A stretch of DNA of 64,000 nucleotides from Streptomyces sp. YPW6 (GCF_018866325.1 NZ_CP076457.1:5491001-5555000); one strand, 5' to 3'. Shown: positions 32,227 through 42,837, counted from the first letter of the stretch. Notes: generated by a model not told the origin, from the letters alone. Numbers and translations: made by a program.

Positions 32227-33318
32227 ATGTCACCGACCACTCCGACAGGGTCCCGGCCGCTGTCCGCGCCTCTCCCTCGCACCATGCGGGCCGTCGTGAT
32301 CACCGGCCACGGAGGCCTCGACGTGATGGAGGAGCGAGAGGTGCCCGTACCCCGCCCGGGGCCGGGCGAGGTACTGGTCCGGGTGCACGCGGCGGGCTGC
32401 AACAACACCGATCTGTGGACCCGCGAAGGCTCCTACGGTGCGGCGGAGGACCCGGACGTCAGGACGGGATGGCTCGGTCCGCTCGACTTCCCGCGCATCC
32501 AGGGAGCCGACGTGGCCGGCACGGTGGTGGCCTGCGGCGACGAGGGTGCCTCCGGAAGGATCGGGGCGCGGGTGCTGGTGGACCCGGCCGAGTACGACGG
32601 CCCGGGGCCGGACGCGCGCCCGGCCGACGTGCTGGGGAGCGAGCGGGACGGGGGGTTCGCCGAGTACGTCGTCGTGCCGGGCGGCCGGGCCCACTCCGTC
32701 GACGGGTCGCCGCTCACGGATGTGGAACTGGCTGCGCTGCCCATCGCCTACGGGACCGCGCTGGGGATGCTCGACCGCGGGTCTGTCTCGGACGGCCACA
32801 CCGTGCTCGTCACGGGCGCCTCGGGGGGTGTCGGTCTCGCCGCGGTCCAGTTGGCCCGCGCCCGCGGAGCCCGGGTTGTCGCAGTGTGCAGCGGTGAGAA
32901 GGGAGACGCTGTCCGCAGCGCCGGTGCCGACGTCGTGGTGGACCGGCGGCGGGGCGAGGTGCTCCCCGACGCGGCCGCGGCAGCGCCCGAGGGGTACGAC
33001 GCGGTCATCGACGTCGTTGCGGGCGCGGTCCTCGGCCCCGGCCTGGGACTGCTGAGGGCCCAGGGACGCTGGGTGGTCGCCGGCGCCCTCGACGGCTGGG
33101 CCGTCGACATCGACGTGCGGCGGCTCTACCTCGCCAATCTCTCCCTGGTGGGCTCGACCATGCACACACCGCGGATCTTCGACCGGCTGGTGGAGATCGC
33201 CCGTCGCGGCGACGTCCGTCCCGTCATCGCCGCGAGCTTCCCGCTTGAGCGGGTGGGCGAAGCACAGGCGCAACTCGCCCGGCGCGGGCACGTGGGAAAG
33301 CTGATCGTCGTCCCCTGA
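32227..33318 (+). CDS. Medium-chain (quinone oxidoreductase-type) dehydrogenase
   Basis: NADPH-dependent reductase of the MDR family, 363 residues: GroES-like domain (GPGEVLVRVHAAGCNNTD), nucleotide site VTGASGGVGLAAVQLARARGARV, and C-terminal DVRPVIAASFPLERVGEAQAQL. The structural zinc cysteines of alcohol dehydrogenases are absent, as in quinone reductases. ATG 32227 adds 19 residues before MRAVVITGHG; ATG 32284 is a possible start. It interrupts the usual CBS - cytidine deaminase-like - era order, so it may be a later insertion. Confidence 0.82.
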   Translation: MSPTTPTGSRPLSAPLPRTMRAVVITGHGGLDVMEEREVPVPRPGPGEVLVRVHAAGCNNTDLWTREGSYGAAEDPDVRTGWLGPLDFPRIQGADVAGTVVACGDEGASGRIGARVLVDPAEYDGPGPDARPADVLGSERDGGFAEYVVVPGGRAHSVDGSPLTDVELAALPIAYGTALGMLDRGSVSDGHTVLVTGASGGVGLAAVQLARARGARVVAVCSGEKGDAVRSAGADVVVDRRRGEVLPDAAAAAPEGYDAVIDVVAGAVLGPGLGLLRAQGRWVVAGALDGWAVDIDVRRLYLANLSLVGSTMHTPRIFDRLVEIARRGDVRPVIAASFPLERVGEAQAQLARRGHVGKLIVVP

Positions 33319-33536
33319 CCCGGCACACCCTCCGCCCGGCACCCTCCGCCCGGCCGCCCGCAGCCCGAAGCGCTGCGTACAGCCCTGGCCGTGCACAGGC
33401 TCACGCCCCGGCGCCCGGCGCCCGGCGCCCGAGCGACTGACGCCGGAGCGACCGACGCCGGAGCGACCGGGGCCGCCTCGATCGCCCCGGGGCGACCCGG
33501 TCGGCCGGCCCGCCGTCCGCTTCGTATGCTCGTGCC

Positions 33537-33890
33537 ATGACCGACACCACCGACCTCGACGCCGAGGACCGCAAGATCGTCACCCTGGCGCGCAGCGCCC
33601 GCGCCCGTAACGGGGTGCCCGAGGGCGCGGCCGTACGCGACGAGACGGGACGTACCTATGTCGCGGGCACGGTGGCGCTGGAGTCGCTGAAGCTCAGCGC
33701 GCTGCAGACCGCCGTCGCCATGGCCGTGGCCAGCGGCGCGACCTCACTGGAGGCGGCGGCCGTCGTCTCCGCCGCCGAGACCCCCTCCGAGGACGACCGG
33801 GCCGCGGTGCGGGATCTGGGCGGACCGGACACCCCGGTGTTCCTCGCGGGCCCCGACGGCGCCCTGCGCGTCCGCGTCACGGCGGGCTGA
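33537..33890 (+). CDS. Cytidine deaminase-like protein lacking zinc ligands
   Basis: 117 residues aligned in order and position with the cytidine deaminase annotated between the CBS gene and era in Streptomyces. However, the region that should carry C/HAE reads LKLSALQTAVAMAVASG (expected TICAERTAV...). The PCxxC motif has no counterpart in the C-terminal half (VRDLGGPDTPVFLAGP). No cysteine or histidine is present in the whole protein. It is therefore probably a non-catalytic paralogue. ATG 33537 is the only sensible start. Confidence 0.7.
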   Translation: MTDTTDLDAEDRKIVTLARSARARNGVPEGAAVRDETGRTYVAGTVALESLKLSALQTAVAMAVASGATSLEAAAVVSAAETPSEDDRAAVRDLGGPDTPVFLAGPDGALRVRVTAG

Positions 33891-33984
33891 CCGTCCGCTC
33901 GGGCGACTGTTCCTCCCGGCACTCCGGCGCGTCCCGGCGTACCGCTGTACGAGAGCGCCGGCGGGATCGGGGAGAATGGTCGCC

Positions 33985-34950
33985 ATGAGCGCTCGACCGA
34001 ACCAAGAATCCGCTGCCCCGCAGGCGGAGACCACCTCCTCCCACAGGGCGGGTTTCGCCTGCTTCGTGGGCCGCCCCAACGCGGGCAAGTCCACCCTCAC
34101 GAACGCTCTCGTCGGTCAGAAGGTGGCGATCACCTCCAACCGGCCCCAGACCACCCGGCACACCGTGCGCGGCATCGTCCACCGGGACGACGCGCAGCTG
34201 ATCCTGGTCGACACCCCCGGCCTCCACAAGCCGCGCACGCTGCTGGGCGAGCGGCTCAACGACGTCGTGCGGACCACCTGGGCCGAGGTCGACGTCATCG
34301 GCTTCTGCCTGCCCGCCGACCAGAAGCTCGGGCCGGGCGACAAGTACATCGCCAAGGAGCTCGCGGGGATCAAGAAGACCCCCAAGATCGCCATCATCAC
34401 CAAGACCGACCTCGTCGAGTCCAAGGCGCTCGCCGAACAGCTCCTCGCCGTCTCCGCGCTGGCGGACGAGCTGGGCTTCGAATGGGCCGAGATCGTGCCG
34501 GTGTCGGCGGTCGGCGACACCCAGGTCGACCTGCTCGCCGACCTCATCGCCCCGCTGCTCCCCGAGAGCCCGCCGCTCTACCCGGAGGGCGACCTCACCG
34601 ACGAGCCGGAGATGGTCATGGTCGCGGAGCTGATCCGCGAGGCGGCGCTGGAGGGCGTACGCGACGAGCTGCCGCACTCCATCGCGGTCGTCGTCGAGGA
34701 GATGCTGCCGCGCACCGACCGTCCCGCGGACAAGCCGCTGCTGGACATCCACGCCAACGTCTACATCGAACGACCCAGCCAGAAGGGCATCATCATCGGC
34801 CCGAAGGGCAAGCGGCTGAAGGACGTCGGCACCAAGTCCCGCAAGCACATCGAGGCGCTGCTCGGCACGCCGGTCTTCCTGGACCTGCACGTGAAGGTCG
34901 CCAAGGACTGGCAGCGCGACCCGAAGCAGCTGCGGAAGCTGGGCTTCTAG
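33985..34950 (+). CDS. era: GTPase Era
   Basis: Essential GTPase binding the 3' end of 16S rRNA during 30S assembly. The 321-residue protein has GRPNAGKST (G1), TTRH in switch I, DTPGLH (G3), TKTD (G4) and a C-terminal KH domain (IIIGPKGKRLKDVGTKSRKHIEALL). ATG 33985 is preferred because GGGGAGA (33967-33973) is correctly spaced; ATG 33976 is too close. The 3' end is duplicated just downstream (see the repeat at 34932). Confidence 0.96.
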   Translation: MSARPNQESAAPQAETTSSHRAGFACFVGRPNAGKSTLTNALVGQKVAITSNRPQTTRHTVRGIVHRDDAQLILVDTPGLHKPRTLLGERLNDVVRTTWAEVDVIGFCLPADQKLGPGDKYIAKELAGIKKTPKIAIITKTDLVESKALAEQLLAVSALADELGFEWAEIVPVSAVGDTQVDLLADLIAPLLPESPPLYPEGDLTDEPEMVMVAELIREAALEGVRDELPHSIAVVVEEMLPRTDRPADKPLLDIHANVYIERPSQKGIIIGPKGKRLKDVGTKSRKHIEALLGTPVFLDLHVKVAKDWQRDPKQLRKLGF

Positions 34951-34990
34951 CCCTTCCCGAACGCGGAAGCTGGGTTTCTAGCCCTTCCCG
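34932..34990. repeat. Tandem duplication of the era gene end
   Basis: GCGGAAGCTGGGCTTC + TAGCCCTTCCCG (34932-34959) recurs at 34963-34990 with one C-to-T change and a 3-nt spacer. The first copy contains the last codons and stop of era; the second is downstream. Confidence 0.85.
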
Positions 34991-35008
34991 GACACCGCAC
35001 CGGGGGCC

Positions 35009-35043
35009 GGTCTCACGCGCCCTCCTTCAGGACGCGTGAGACC
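35009..35043. terminator. Inverted repeat at the convergent era/emfourin ends
   Basis: 11-bp perfect arms GGTCTCACGCG (35009-35019) and CGCGTGAGACC (35033-35043) with a 13-nt loop. It overlaps the last codons of the minus-strand inhibitor gene and can terminate both directions. Confidence 0.65.
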
Positions 35044-35279
35044 AGCGTGCGCTGCGCCCCGGTCAGATCGGGGTCAGCGCAGTACACGGTGCGGCCGTCG
35101 ATCGTGATCGCGTACCGGAAGCCGTCCGGCACCCCGGCCGACGGGGTGTCCCGCGCGGCGCCGAGCGCCTCCTCGGCGAGGGACCGCCACTCCGCGGCGT
35201 CGGCCCGGCCCTCCGTGTCGACTTCCTGGCGGCGGGTGATGCCGGCGAATCCGCCGGTCCGGCTGACCTGAATGCGCAT
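35013..35279 (-). CDS. Emfourin-type inhibitor of M4 protease
   Basis: 88 residues starting MRIQVSRTGGFAGITRRQEVDT, the typical opening of the emfourin (protealysin inhibitor) family, with the C-terminal FRYAITIDGRTVYCADPDL...TLVSRVL. Emfourins bind and block protealysin-like M4 peptidases in the same cell. The protease gene lies immediately upstream on the same strand. ATG 35279 is used; the frame upstream to 35336 is not conserved in type. Confidence 0.85.
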   Translation of the reverse strand: MRIQVSRTGGFAGITRRQEVDTEGRADAAEWRSLAEEALGAARDTPSAGVPDGFRYAITIDGRTVYCADPDLTGAQRTLVSRVLKEGA

Positions 35280-35284
35280 GGGGT

Positions 35285-35471
35285 CCTGTCTATCGGGAGC
35301 CGGACGGGCACTCAACCCCGCCCGCCGGCCGGGCACTCGGTGGTCGACGTCGAACCCGGCCTGGCCTCAGGTGTCCGGGCAGGACCCGGTGGGACCTCAG
35401 GCGTCAGGGCAGGACCCGGTCGGGCACTCGGCGGTCCGGGCAATGCACCGGTCGGGCACTCGGTGGTCCGG
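35285..35471. repeat. GGTCGGGCACTCGG(T/C)GGTC-type repeats
   Basis: The gap between the M4 protease gene and its inhibitor gene holds about five degenerate copies of CGGGCACTCGGTGGTC(C)GGG interleaved with CAGG(T/C)GTC(C/A)GGGCAGGACCCGGT. They lie in the transcribed spacer of the two-gene unit. Confidence 0.7.
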
Positions 35472-35472
35472 G

Positions 35473-36549
35473 TCAGGCCCGGGTGGGGACGCCCACCTCC
35501 GACCAGGCCTTGAGGACCGCCTCCCGCTCGTCCGCCTCGCCGAAGCGGGCGCCCGCCGCCGCGACCGTCAGCCGGGCGAACTCCGCGAAGTCCGCGTTCG
35601 CCGTCAGCTCGCCGCCGGTCAGCACGTCGAACCAGATCTGCCCGGCGCGCTCCCAGGAATTCCCGCCCAGCGCGGTGGCCAGGAGGTAGAACGCCCGGTT
35701 GGGGATGCCGGAGTTGAGGTGGACGCCGCCGTTGTCCTCCTCCGTCTCGATGTAGTCGTCCATGGAGCCCGGCTGCGGGTCCTTGCCCAGGACGTCGTCG
35801 TCGTACGCGGTGCCCGGCGCCTTCATCGAGCGCAGCGCGTCCCCGCTGACCCGGGGCGCCAGCAGCCCCGCGCCGATCAGCCAGTCGGCCTGCTCCGCGC
35901 TCTGGCCCAGCGAGTACTGCTTGACCAGCGAGCCGATGACGTCGGACACGGACTCGTTGAGCGCGCCCGACTGGCCCTCGTAGCGCAGGTTGGCGGTGTA
36001 CTGGGTGAGACCGTGGGCCAGCTCGTGGGCGATCACGTCGACCGCGACGGTGAAGTCGAGGAAGATCTCGCCGTCGCCGTCCCCGAAGACCATCTGCTCG
36101 CCGTCGAAGAACGCGTTGTTGTACTCGCGGCCGTAGTGCACGGAACCGGTCAGCGGGAGGCCCCTGCCGTCGATCGAGCTGCGCCCGTACGCGGAGAGCA
36201 GCAGCTCGAAGGTGGCGCCGAGCCCGGCGTACGCGCGGTTGACGCTGGCGTCGGACGTCGGCTTGTCGCCCTCCTCGCGGACCTTGACGCCCGGCAGGGT
36301 GGTGCCCCTCTCGCAGTCGTACAGCGTGCGGTGCGGCTTGCTCGGGACCGCGCCGGCGGTGTGCCGGACGGGCGTCGCGGCGAGCGCCGTCATCATGCGA
36401 CGGTCACGGCGCGGGCCGTCGGCGGCCAGGGTGCGGCGGGCCGGATCCGCGAGCCGGGCGTCGGTGGACCGGGAGAGGTGATCGAGGACGTGGGGCGGAA
36501 CGATGGTGCAGAAGACGGGGTTGAGCTCGCCGTCGGTTCGAAGGTGCAT
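35473..36549 (-). CDS. Protealysin-like M4 metallopeptidase
   Basis: Thermolysin-family zinc protease, 358 residues without a signal peptide. The short propeptide begins with FCTIVPPHVLDHL, the protealysin propeptide (PF16485-type) motif. The catalytic centre is VIAHELAHGLTQ (residues about 170-177) with the third ligand in GALNESVSDVIG and the active-site His in GGVHLNSGIPNRAFY. Absence of a secretion signal and the adjacent emfourin gene indicate the cytosolic-precursor protealysin subgroup rather than secreted thermolysins. Confidence 0.92.
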   Translation of the reverse strand: MHLRTDGELNPVFCTIVPPHVLDHLSRSTDARLADPARRTLAADGPRRDRRMMTALAATPVRHTAGAVPSKPHRTLYDCERGTTLPGVKVREEGDKPTSDASVNRAYAGLGATFELLLSAYGRSSIDGRGLPLTGSVHYGREYNNAFFDGEQMVFGDGDGEIFLDFTVAVDVIAHELAHGLTQYTANLRYEGQSGALNESVSDVIGSLVKQYSLGQSAEQADWLIGAGLLAPRVSGDALRSMKAPGTAYDDDVLGKDPQPGSMDDYIETEEDNGGVHLNSGIPNRAFYLLATALGGNSWERAGQIWFDVLTGGELTANADFAEFARLTVAAAGARFGEADEREAVLKAWSEVGVPTRA

Positions 36550-36707
36550 ACCTACGACTGTGGCACTCCGTCATCACGCTGTCACTGGTTGCGACGATGA
36601 TTGACGAAATGGAGTGATGAGTCACTGTTCACCCGTCATGCATGCCCGGTCCCGCATACTGATACGGACCGACACCACGGGCCACCCTCGGTTACGCTCG
36701 TCGCATC

Positions 36708-36736
36708 ATGCGTTTCGGGCTGCTTCTTCTTAGCTG

Positions 36737-36755
<19 letters not shown>
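36708..36755 (+). promoter_or_regulatory. Leucine leader peptide of leuA
   Basis: A 15-codon frame ATG...TAG encodes MRFGLLLLSCRGEGL, with four consecutive leucine codons and a final Leu. It lies 84 bp upstream of leuA. Leader peptides of this form attenuate leuA in actinobacteria: leucine shortage stalls the ribosome on the Leu codons. Confidence 0.85.
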
Positions 36756-38624
<1,869 letters not shown>

Positions 38625-38641
38625 CACCGAACGGGCGCATC

Positions 38642-38680
38642 CCGAACCCCGACCACCCGCTCCGGGTGGTCGGGGTTCGG
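38642..38680 (+). terminator. Terminator after leuA
   Basis: Perfect 18-bp stem (38642-38659 with 38663-38680, core CCGAACCCCGACCACCCG) with a 3-nt loop CTC. Confidence 0.9.
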
Positions 38681-38789
38681 CCATATCCGGGGGTTGTGAC
38701 ATCCAAGAGGCTGACGCCCCCTCGCGAATGTGGCTAACATCACGTCCAACACACGGCAGTGTTGCCGGAGCGTTACGGAGGTGTGCGAC

Positions 38790-39494
38790 GTGCGGTCAGC
38801 CAAAGGACAACGCGCTCTGAGGCCGGTCCTCTGCGGCGTTCGCACCGTATGGGACGCCGTCGGCGACGGCGCCTTCTTCTGCCCCGGCTGCGGGGGAGAC
38901 CGCAACTACCGCCGGCTCATCGGCCGCCGCCGCCTCACCGTCCTCGGCGTCCCGCTGGTCGGCCGGGGCGAGGCCGAGCCCGTCGTCGAGTGCGCCGCCT
39001 GCCTGGCCCACTACGCTCCCGAGGCGCTGGACCACCCCACCACGACCCGGTTCTCCGCGATGCTCCGCGAGGCCGTCCACACCGTCACCCTGGCCGTCCT
39101 GGCCGCCGGGGGCACCACCTCCCGCACGGTCCTGGAGGCCGCCGTCGCCACCGTGCGCGACGCCGGGCTCGACGACTGCACGCAGGAGCAGCTGTTCACC
39201 GTCGTCGAGGTGCTCGCCGCCGACACCGGCCGGGGCTCCGGCGCCGACCCGGCCGCCGAGGCATGCGGCCCCACCCTCGCCATCGAGCTGCACGAGGTGC
39301 TGGCCCCGCTCGCCCCGCACCTGGCCGCCGCCGGCCGCGCGTCCGTGCTCCTCCAGGGCGCCCGGATCGCCCTCGCCGACGGCCCCTACTGCGCCGCCGA
39401 GCGCCAGGTCCTGATGACGGTCGGCAGCGCCCTCGGCATCCCCGCCGAGGAGACCGCCCGGGTGCTGGCCGAGGCGGCCCGTACACCGTCGTAG
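38790..39494 (+). CDS. TerB-family protein with zinc ribbon
   Basis: 234 residues. An N-terminal zinc ribbon (FFCPGCGGDRNYRR...VECAACLAHY) is followed by a helical TerB-like domain (SAMLREAVHTVTLAVLAAGG, LADGPYCAAERQVLMTVGSALGIPAEE). TerB domains occur in tellurite resistance and in stress-related membrane complexes; the role here is unknown. GTG 38790 is chosen because GGAGG (38777-38781) lies 8 nt upstream; the frame is open back to 38730. Confidence 0.82.
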   Translation: MRSAKGQRALRPVLCGVRTVWDAVGDGAFFCPGCGGDRNYRRLIGRRRLTVLGVPLVGRGEAEPVVECAACLAHYAPEALDHPTTTRFSAMLREAVHTVTLAVLAAGGTTSRTVLEAAVATVRDAGLDDCTQEQLFTVVEVLAADTGRGSGADPAAEACGPTLAIELHEVLAPLAPHLAAAGRASVLLQGARIALADGPYCAAERQVLMTVGSALGIPAEETARVLAEAARTPS

Positions 39495-39751
39495 ACGAAG
39501 AGACGCCTCCGCGGGGCCGCAGGAGGGCCCTCGTGCACCCGCGTGGGCCAGGAGGGCCCTCGTGCACCCGCGTGGGCCTCAGGGGGCCTTGTACGCCCTC
39601 GCAGGCCGGCAGACGAGCCTCCCGCCTTCCGCGGGTGCTCACGGGCCCGCGCCGGGCCTCGTACGCCCTCGACGACCGGCAGGCGCCCCCGTACGCCCGC
39701 GCGGAGCCCCGGGCCCCCCGCCACCCGCCGCCCGTGGGCGACAATGGGCCC
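39495..39751. repeat. Perfect 29-bp direct repeat and degenerate copies
   Basis: AGGAGGGCCCTCGTGCACCC + GCGTGGGCC occurs twice in tandem without mismatch (39521-39549 and 39550-39578). Degenerate copies built on GG(C/T)CT(C/T)GTACGCCCTCG continue to about 39710. Confidence 0.85.
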
Positions 39752-40498
39752 ATGAGCTTGTTCCGGGACGACGGCATCGTGCTGCGTACGCAGAAACTGG
39801 GCGAGGCCGACCGGATCATCACGATCCTGACCCGCGGCCACGGCCGGGTCCGGGCCGTCGCCCGCGGGGTGCGCCGCACCAAGTCCAAGTTCGGCGCCCG
39901 CCTGGAACCCTTCTCCCACGTCGACGTGCAGTTCTTCGCCCGGGGCAGCGAGCTGGTCGGCCGCGGGCTGCCGCTCTGCACCCAGAGCGAGACGATCGCC
40001 CCGTACGGCGGCGGGATCGTCGCCGACTACGCCCGCTACACCGCGGGCACGGCGATGCTGGAGACCGCCGAGCGGTTCACCGACCACGAGGGCGAACCGG
40101 CCGTCCAGCAGTATCTGCTGCTCGTCGGCGGCCTGCGCACCCTCGCCCGGGGCGAGCACGCCCCCCATCTGATCCTGGACGCGTTCCTGCTGCGCTCGCT
40201 CGCGGTCAACGGGTACGCGCCCAGCTTCGAGGACTGCGCCAAGTGCGGAATGCCCGGTCCCAACCGGTTCTTCTCCGTCGCGGCGGGGGGCGTCATATGC
40301 GGTGACTGCCGGGTCCCCGGCAGCGTCGTACCCTCGGCACAGGCCCTCGCACTGCTGAGCGCGCTGCTCAGCGGCGACTGGGCGACGGCGGACGCGTGCG
40401 AGGCGCGTCATGTCAGGGAGGGGAGCGGGCTGGTGTCCGCCTATCTGCACTGGCATCTGGAGCGCGGCCTGCGCTCGCTGCGGTACGTCGAGAAGTGA
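39752..40498 (+). CDS. recO: DNA repair protein RecO
   Basis: Recombination mediator loading RecA with RecR. 248 residues: N-terminal OB fold (LFRDDGIVLRTQKLGEADRIITILTR...GHGRVRAVARGVRR) and a helical C-terminal domain with a zinc motif CAKCGMPG...ICGDC. ATG 39752. It lies 62 bp upstream of uppS, the normal recO-uppS order. Confidence 0.94.
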   Translation: MSLFRDDGIVLRTQKLGEADRIITILTRGHGRVRAVARGVRRTKSKFGARLEPFSHVDVQFFARGSELVGRGLPLCTQSETIAPYGGGIVADYARYTAGTAMLETAERFTDHEGEPAVQQYLLLVGGLRTLARGEHAPHLILDAFLLRSLAVNGYAPSFEDCAKCGMPGPNRFFSVAAGGVICGDCRVPGSVVPSAQALALLSALLSGDWATADACEARHVREGSGLVSAYLHWHLERGLRSLRYVEK

Positions 40499-40560
40499 CG
40501 CGGCGCGTCGGGCAGACGACGCGGTGCGCGGAGAAGTGACACAGGGAGACTGAGAAGCTC

Positions 40561-41376
40561 ATGGCAGTACGCGGGATCCTCGGCGGCCGTAACCGGCGCA
40601 CGTACAAGACCCCCGAGCCGCACCCCTCGGGCGCGACGCCGCCGAAGATCCCCGGCGAGCTGGTGCCCCAGCACGTCGCCGTCGTGATGGACGGCAACGG
40701 CCGCTGGGCCAAGGAGCGGGGCCTGCCCCGCACCGAGGGCCACAAGGTCGGTGAGGGCGTCGTGATGGACGTGCTCAAGGGCTGCATCGAGATGGGCGTC
40801 AAGAACCTCTCGCTCTACGCCTTCTCCACGGAGAACTGGAAGCGGTCCCCGGAGGAGGTGAAGTTCCTGATGAACTTCAACCGGGACGTGATCCGCCGCC
40901 GCCGGGACGAGATGGACGAGCTGGGCATCCGCATCCGCTGGGTCGGCCGCATGCCCAAGCTGTGGAAGTCCGTCGTCCAGGAGCTCCAGGTAGCCCAGGA
41001 GCAGACCAAGGACAACGACGCGATGACGCTGTACTTCTGCGTGAACTACGGCGGCCGCGCCGAGATCGCGGACGCCGCGCAGCGCATCGCCCAGGACGTG
41101 GCGGCCGGGAAGCTGGACCCGTCGAAGGTCAACGAGAAGACGTTCCAGAAGTACATCTACTACCCGGACATGCCGGACGTGGACCTCTTCGTACGCCCCA
41201 GCGGCGAGCAGCGCACCTCGAACTACCTGATCTGGCAGAGCGCCTACGCCGAGATGGTCTTCCAGGACGTCCTCTGGCCGGATTTCGACCGCCGGGACCT
41301 GTGGCGGGCCTGCCTGGAGTACGCCCAGCGCGACCGCCGGTTCGGCGGTGCGCAGGAGGCGGAAGCCGCCGAGTGA
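40561..41376 (+). CDS. uppS: Isoprenyl (undecaprenyl-type) diphosphate synthase
   Basis: cis-Prenyltransferase producing the polyprenyl diphosphate lipid carrier for cell-wall synthesis. 271 residues: [17 protein letters not shown] (catalytic Asp), [18 protein letters not shown], and the C-terminal [24 protein letters not shown] signature. The start has a well-placed GGGAG. The terminator at 41386 closes the recO-uppS unit. Confidence 0.95.
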   Translation: MAVRGILGGRNRRTYKTPEPHPSGATPPKIPGELVPQHVAVVMDGNGRWAKERGLPRTEGHKVGEGVVMDVLKGCIEMGVKNLSLYAFSTENWKRSPEEVKFLMNFNRDVIRRRRDEMDELGIRIRWVGRMPKLWKSVVQELQVAQEQTKDNDAMTLYFCVNYGGRAEIADAAQRIAQDVAAGKLDPSKVNEKTFQKYIYYPDMPDVDLFVRPSGEQRTSNYLIWQSAYAEMVFQDVLWPDFDRRDLWRACLEYAQRDRRFGGAQEAEAAE

Positions 41377-41385
41377 GCCGAGAAG

Positions 41386-41420
41386 GGGCGGGCCCGGTGC
41401 GTGGTGCACCGGGCCCGCCC
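41386..41420. terminator. Bidirectional terminator between uppS and zur
   Basis: Perfect 15-bp stem GGGCGGGCCCGGTGC (41386-41400) with GCACCGGGCCCGCCC (41406-41420), loop GTGGT, between convergent genes. Confidence 0.88.
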
Positions 41421-41437
41421 TGCTGTCCGTACGTCCG

Positions 41438-41872
41438 TCAGGCCTTCTTCGCGGCGCACTCCGCACAGGTGCCGAAGATCTCGACGGTGTGCGCGACGTT
41501 CACGTAGCCGTGCTGGGCGGCGATCATCTCGGCCCACTGCTCGACGGCCGGGCCCTCGACCTCCACGGCCTTGCCGCAGAGCCGGCAGACCAGGTGGTGG
41601 TGATGGTCGCCGGTCGAGCACCGCCGGTAGACGGCCTCGCCCTCGGTCGTGCGCAGCACGTCGACCTCACCGGCGTCGGCGAGGGACTGCAGGGTCCGGT
41701 AGACCGTCGTGAGGCCCACGGAGTCGCCGCGGTGCTTCAGGACGTCGTGCAGCTCCTGGGCGCTGCGGAACTCGTCGACCTCGTCGAGCGCCGCCGCCAC
41801 CGCCGCCCGCTGCCGGGTGGACCGGCCGCGTACCGGCGCTGCGTTCGTGCCACTGATCGGCGCCGTGGCCAC
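41438..41872 (-). CDS. zur: Zinc uptake regulator of the Fur family
   Basis: Zinc-sensing repressor, 144 residues: winged helix (RQRAAVAAALDEVDEFRSAQELHDVL...GLTTVYRTLQSLADAGEVD), DHHHHLVCRLCGK with the structural zinc cysteines, and the C-terminal CAECAAK pair. GTG 41872 is chosen because GAGGAGG lies 5 nt upstream. As the last gene of the znuACB run it is repressed together with the transporter it controls, which identifies it as Zur rather than Fur. Confidence 0.92.
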   Translation of the reverse strand: MATAPISGTNAAPVRGRSTRQRAAVAAALDEVDEFRSAQELHDVLKHRGDSVGLTTVYRTLQSLADAGEVDVLRTTEGEAVYRRCSTGDHHHHLVCRLCGKAVEVEGPAVEQWAEMIAAQHGYVNVAHTVEIFGTCAECAAKKA

Positions 41873-41937
41873 AGGTGCCTCCTCGTGTCGCCCGTACATG
41901 TGTCGGGCCATTGTGCCAGCCCGACCGGGCGTCGCAC

Positions 41938-42837
41938 TCAAACGCGCACGTCGTCCGCGCCCCGCCGGGCGGGTGGTACTTCCAGGGTGCACTCGTCACC
42001 CTTCGTCCCGCTCGCGCGGGCGCGCCGTCGCGCGAGCGGAGCGGCGAGCGCGGTCAGCGCGACGAACACCGCGATGGCCAGCAGCACGATCGTCGCACCG
42101 GGCGGAACGTCCTGGTAGTACGAGGTCACCGTGCCGGTGAGGGTGACGGCCGTGCCGATCACCACGGACAGCACGAAGGTGACCTTGAAGGACTTGGTGA
42201 TCTGCTGGGCGGCCGCCACCGGCACCACCATCAGCGCGCTGACCAGCAGCAGCCCGACGACCCGCATCGCGACGGTCACGGTGACCGCGGCGGTGACCGC
42301 GACCAGCAGGTTCAGCACCCGCACCGGCAGCCCGGAGACCCGGGCGAACTCCTCGTCCTGGCTGACCGCGAACAGCTGCCGCCGCAGCCCCACGGTCACC
42401 AGCACCACGAAGGCGGCGAGCACGCAGATCGCGACGACGTCCTCGTCGGAGACCGTGGAGAGCGAGCCGAAGAGGTACGAGGTCAGATTGGCGTTGGAGC
42501 CGGTGTCGGACAGGTTGATCAGCATGACGCCGCCCGCCATGCCCCCGTAGAACAGCATCGCGAGGGCGAGGTCGCCGCGCGTGTGGCCGTACCAGCGGAT
42601 CAGCTCCATCACGACGGCCCCGGCCACCGCGACGGCGGTCGCCATCCACACGGGGCTGGTGGAGAGCAGGAAGCCGAGGCCGACGCCGGTCATCGCGATG
42701 TGCCCGATGCCGTCGCCCATCAGCGCCTGCCGCCGCTGCACCAGGTAGACGCCGATGGCGGGCGCGGTGATCCCGACCAGCACGGCCGCGATGAGCGCCC
42801 GCTGCATGAAGGGAGGATTGAGGAATTCGAACAGCAT
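41938..42837 (-). CDS. znuB: Zinc ABC transporter permease
   Basis: Integral membrane subunit of the high-affinity zinc importer. 299 residues with about eight to nine hydrophobic helices (IAAVLVGITAPAIGVYLVQRRQALMGDGIGHIAMTGVG is the ABC-3 family signature). ATG 42837 overlaps the znuC stop, so the two are coupled. Confidence 0.94.
   Translation of the reverse strand: MLFEFLNPPFMQRALIAAVLVGITAPAIGVYLVQRRQALMGDGIGHIAMTGVGLGFLLSTSPVWMATAVAVAGAVVMELIRWYGHTRGDLALAMLFYGGMAGGVMLINLSDTGSNANLTSYLFGSLSTVSDEDVVAICVLAAFVVLVTVGLRRQLFAVSQDEEFARVSGLPVRVLNLLVAVTAAVTVTVAMRVVGLLLVSALMVVPVAAAQQITKSFKVTFVLSVVIGTAVTLTGTVTSYYQDVPPGATIVLLAIAVFVALTALAAPLARRRARASGTKGDECTLEVPPARRGADDVRV

Noticed and set aside
39495-39751. 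Tandem direct repeats as a possible CRISPR array
   Set aside because: Copies are adjacent without spacers, degenerate, and no cas genes are near; the same holds for the other intergenic repeats in the window.
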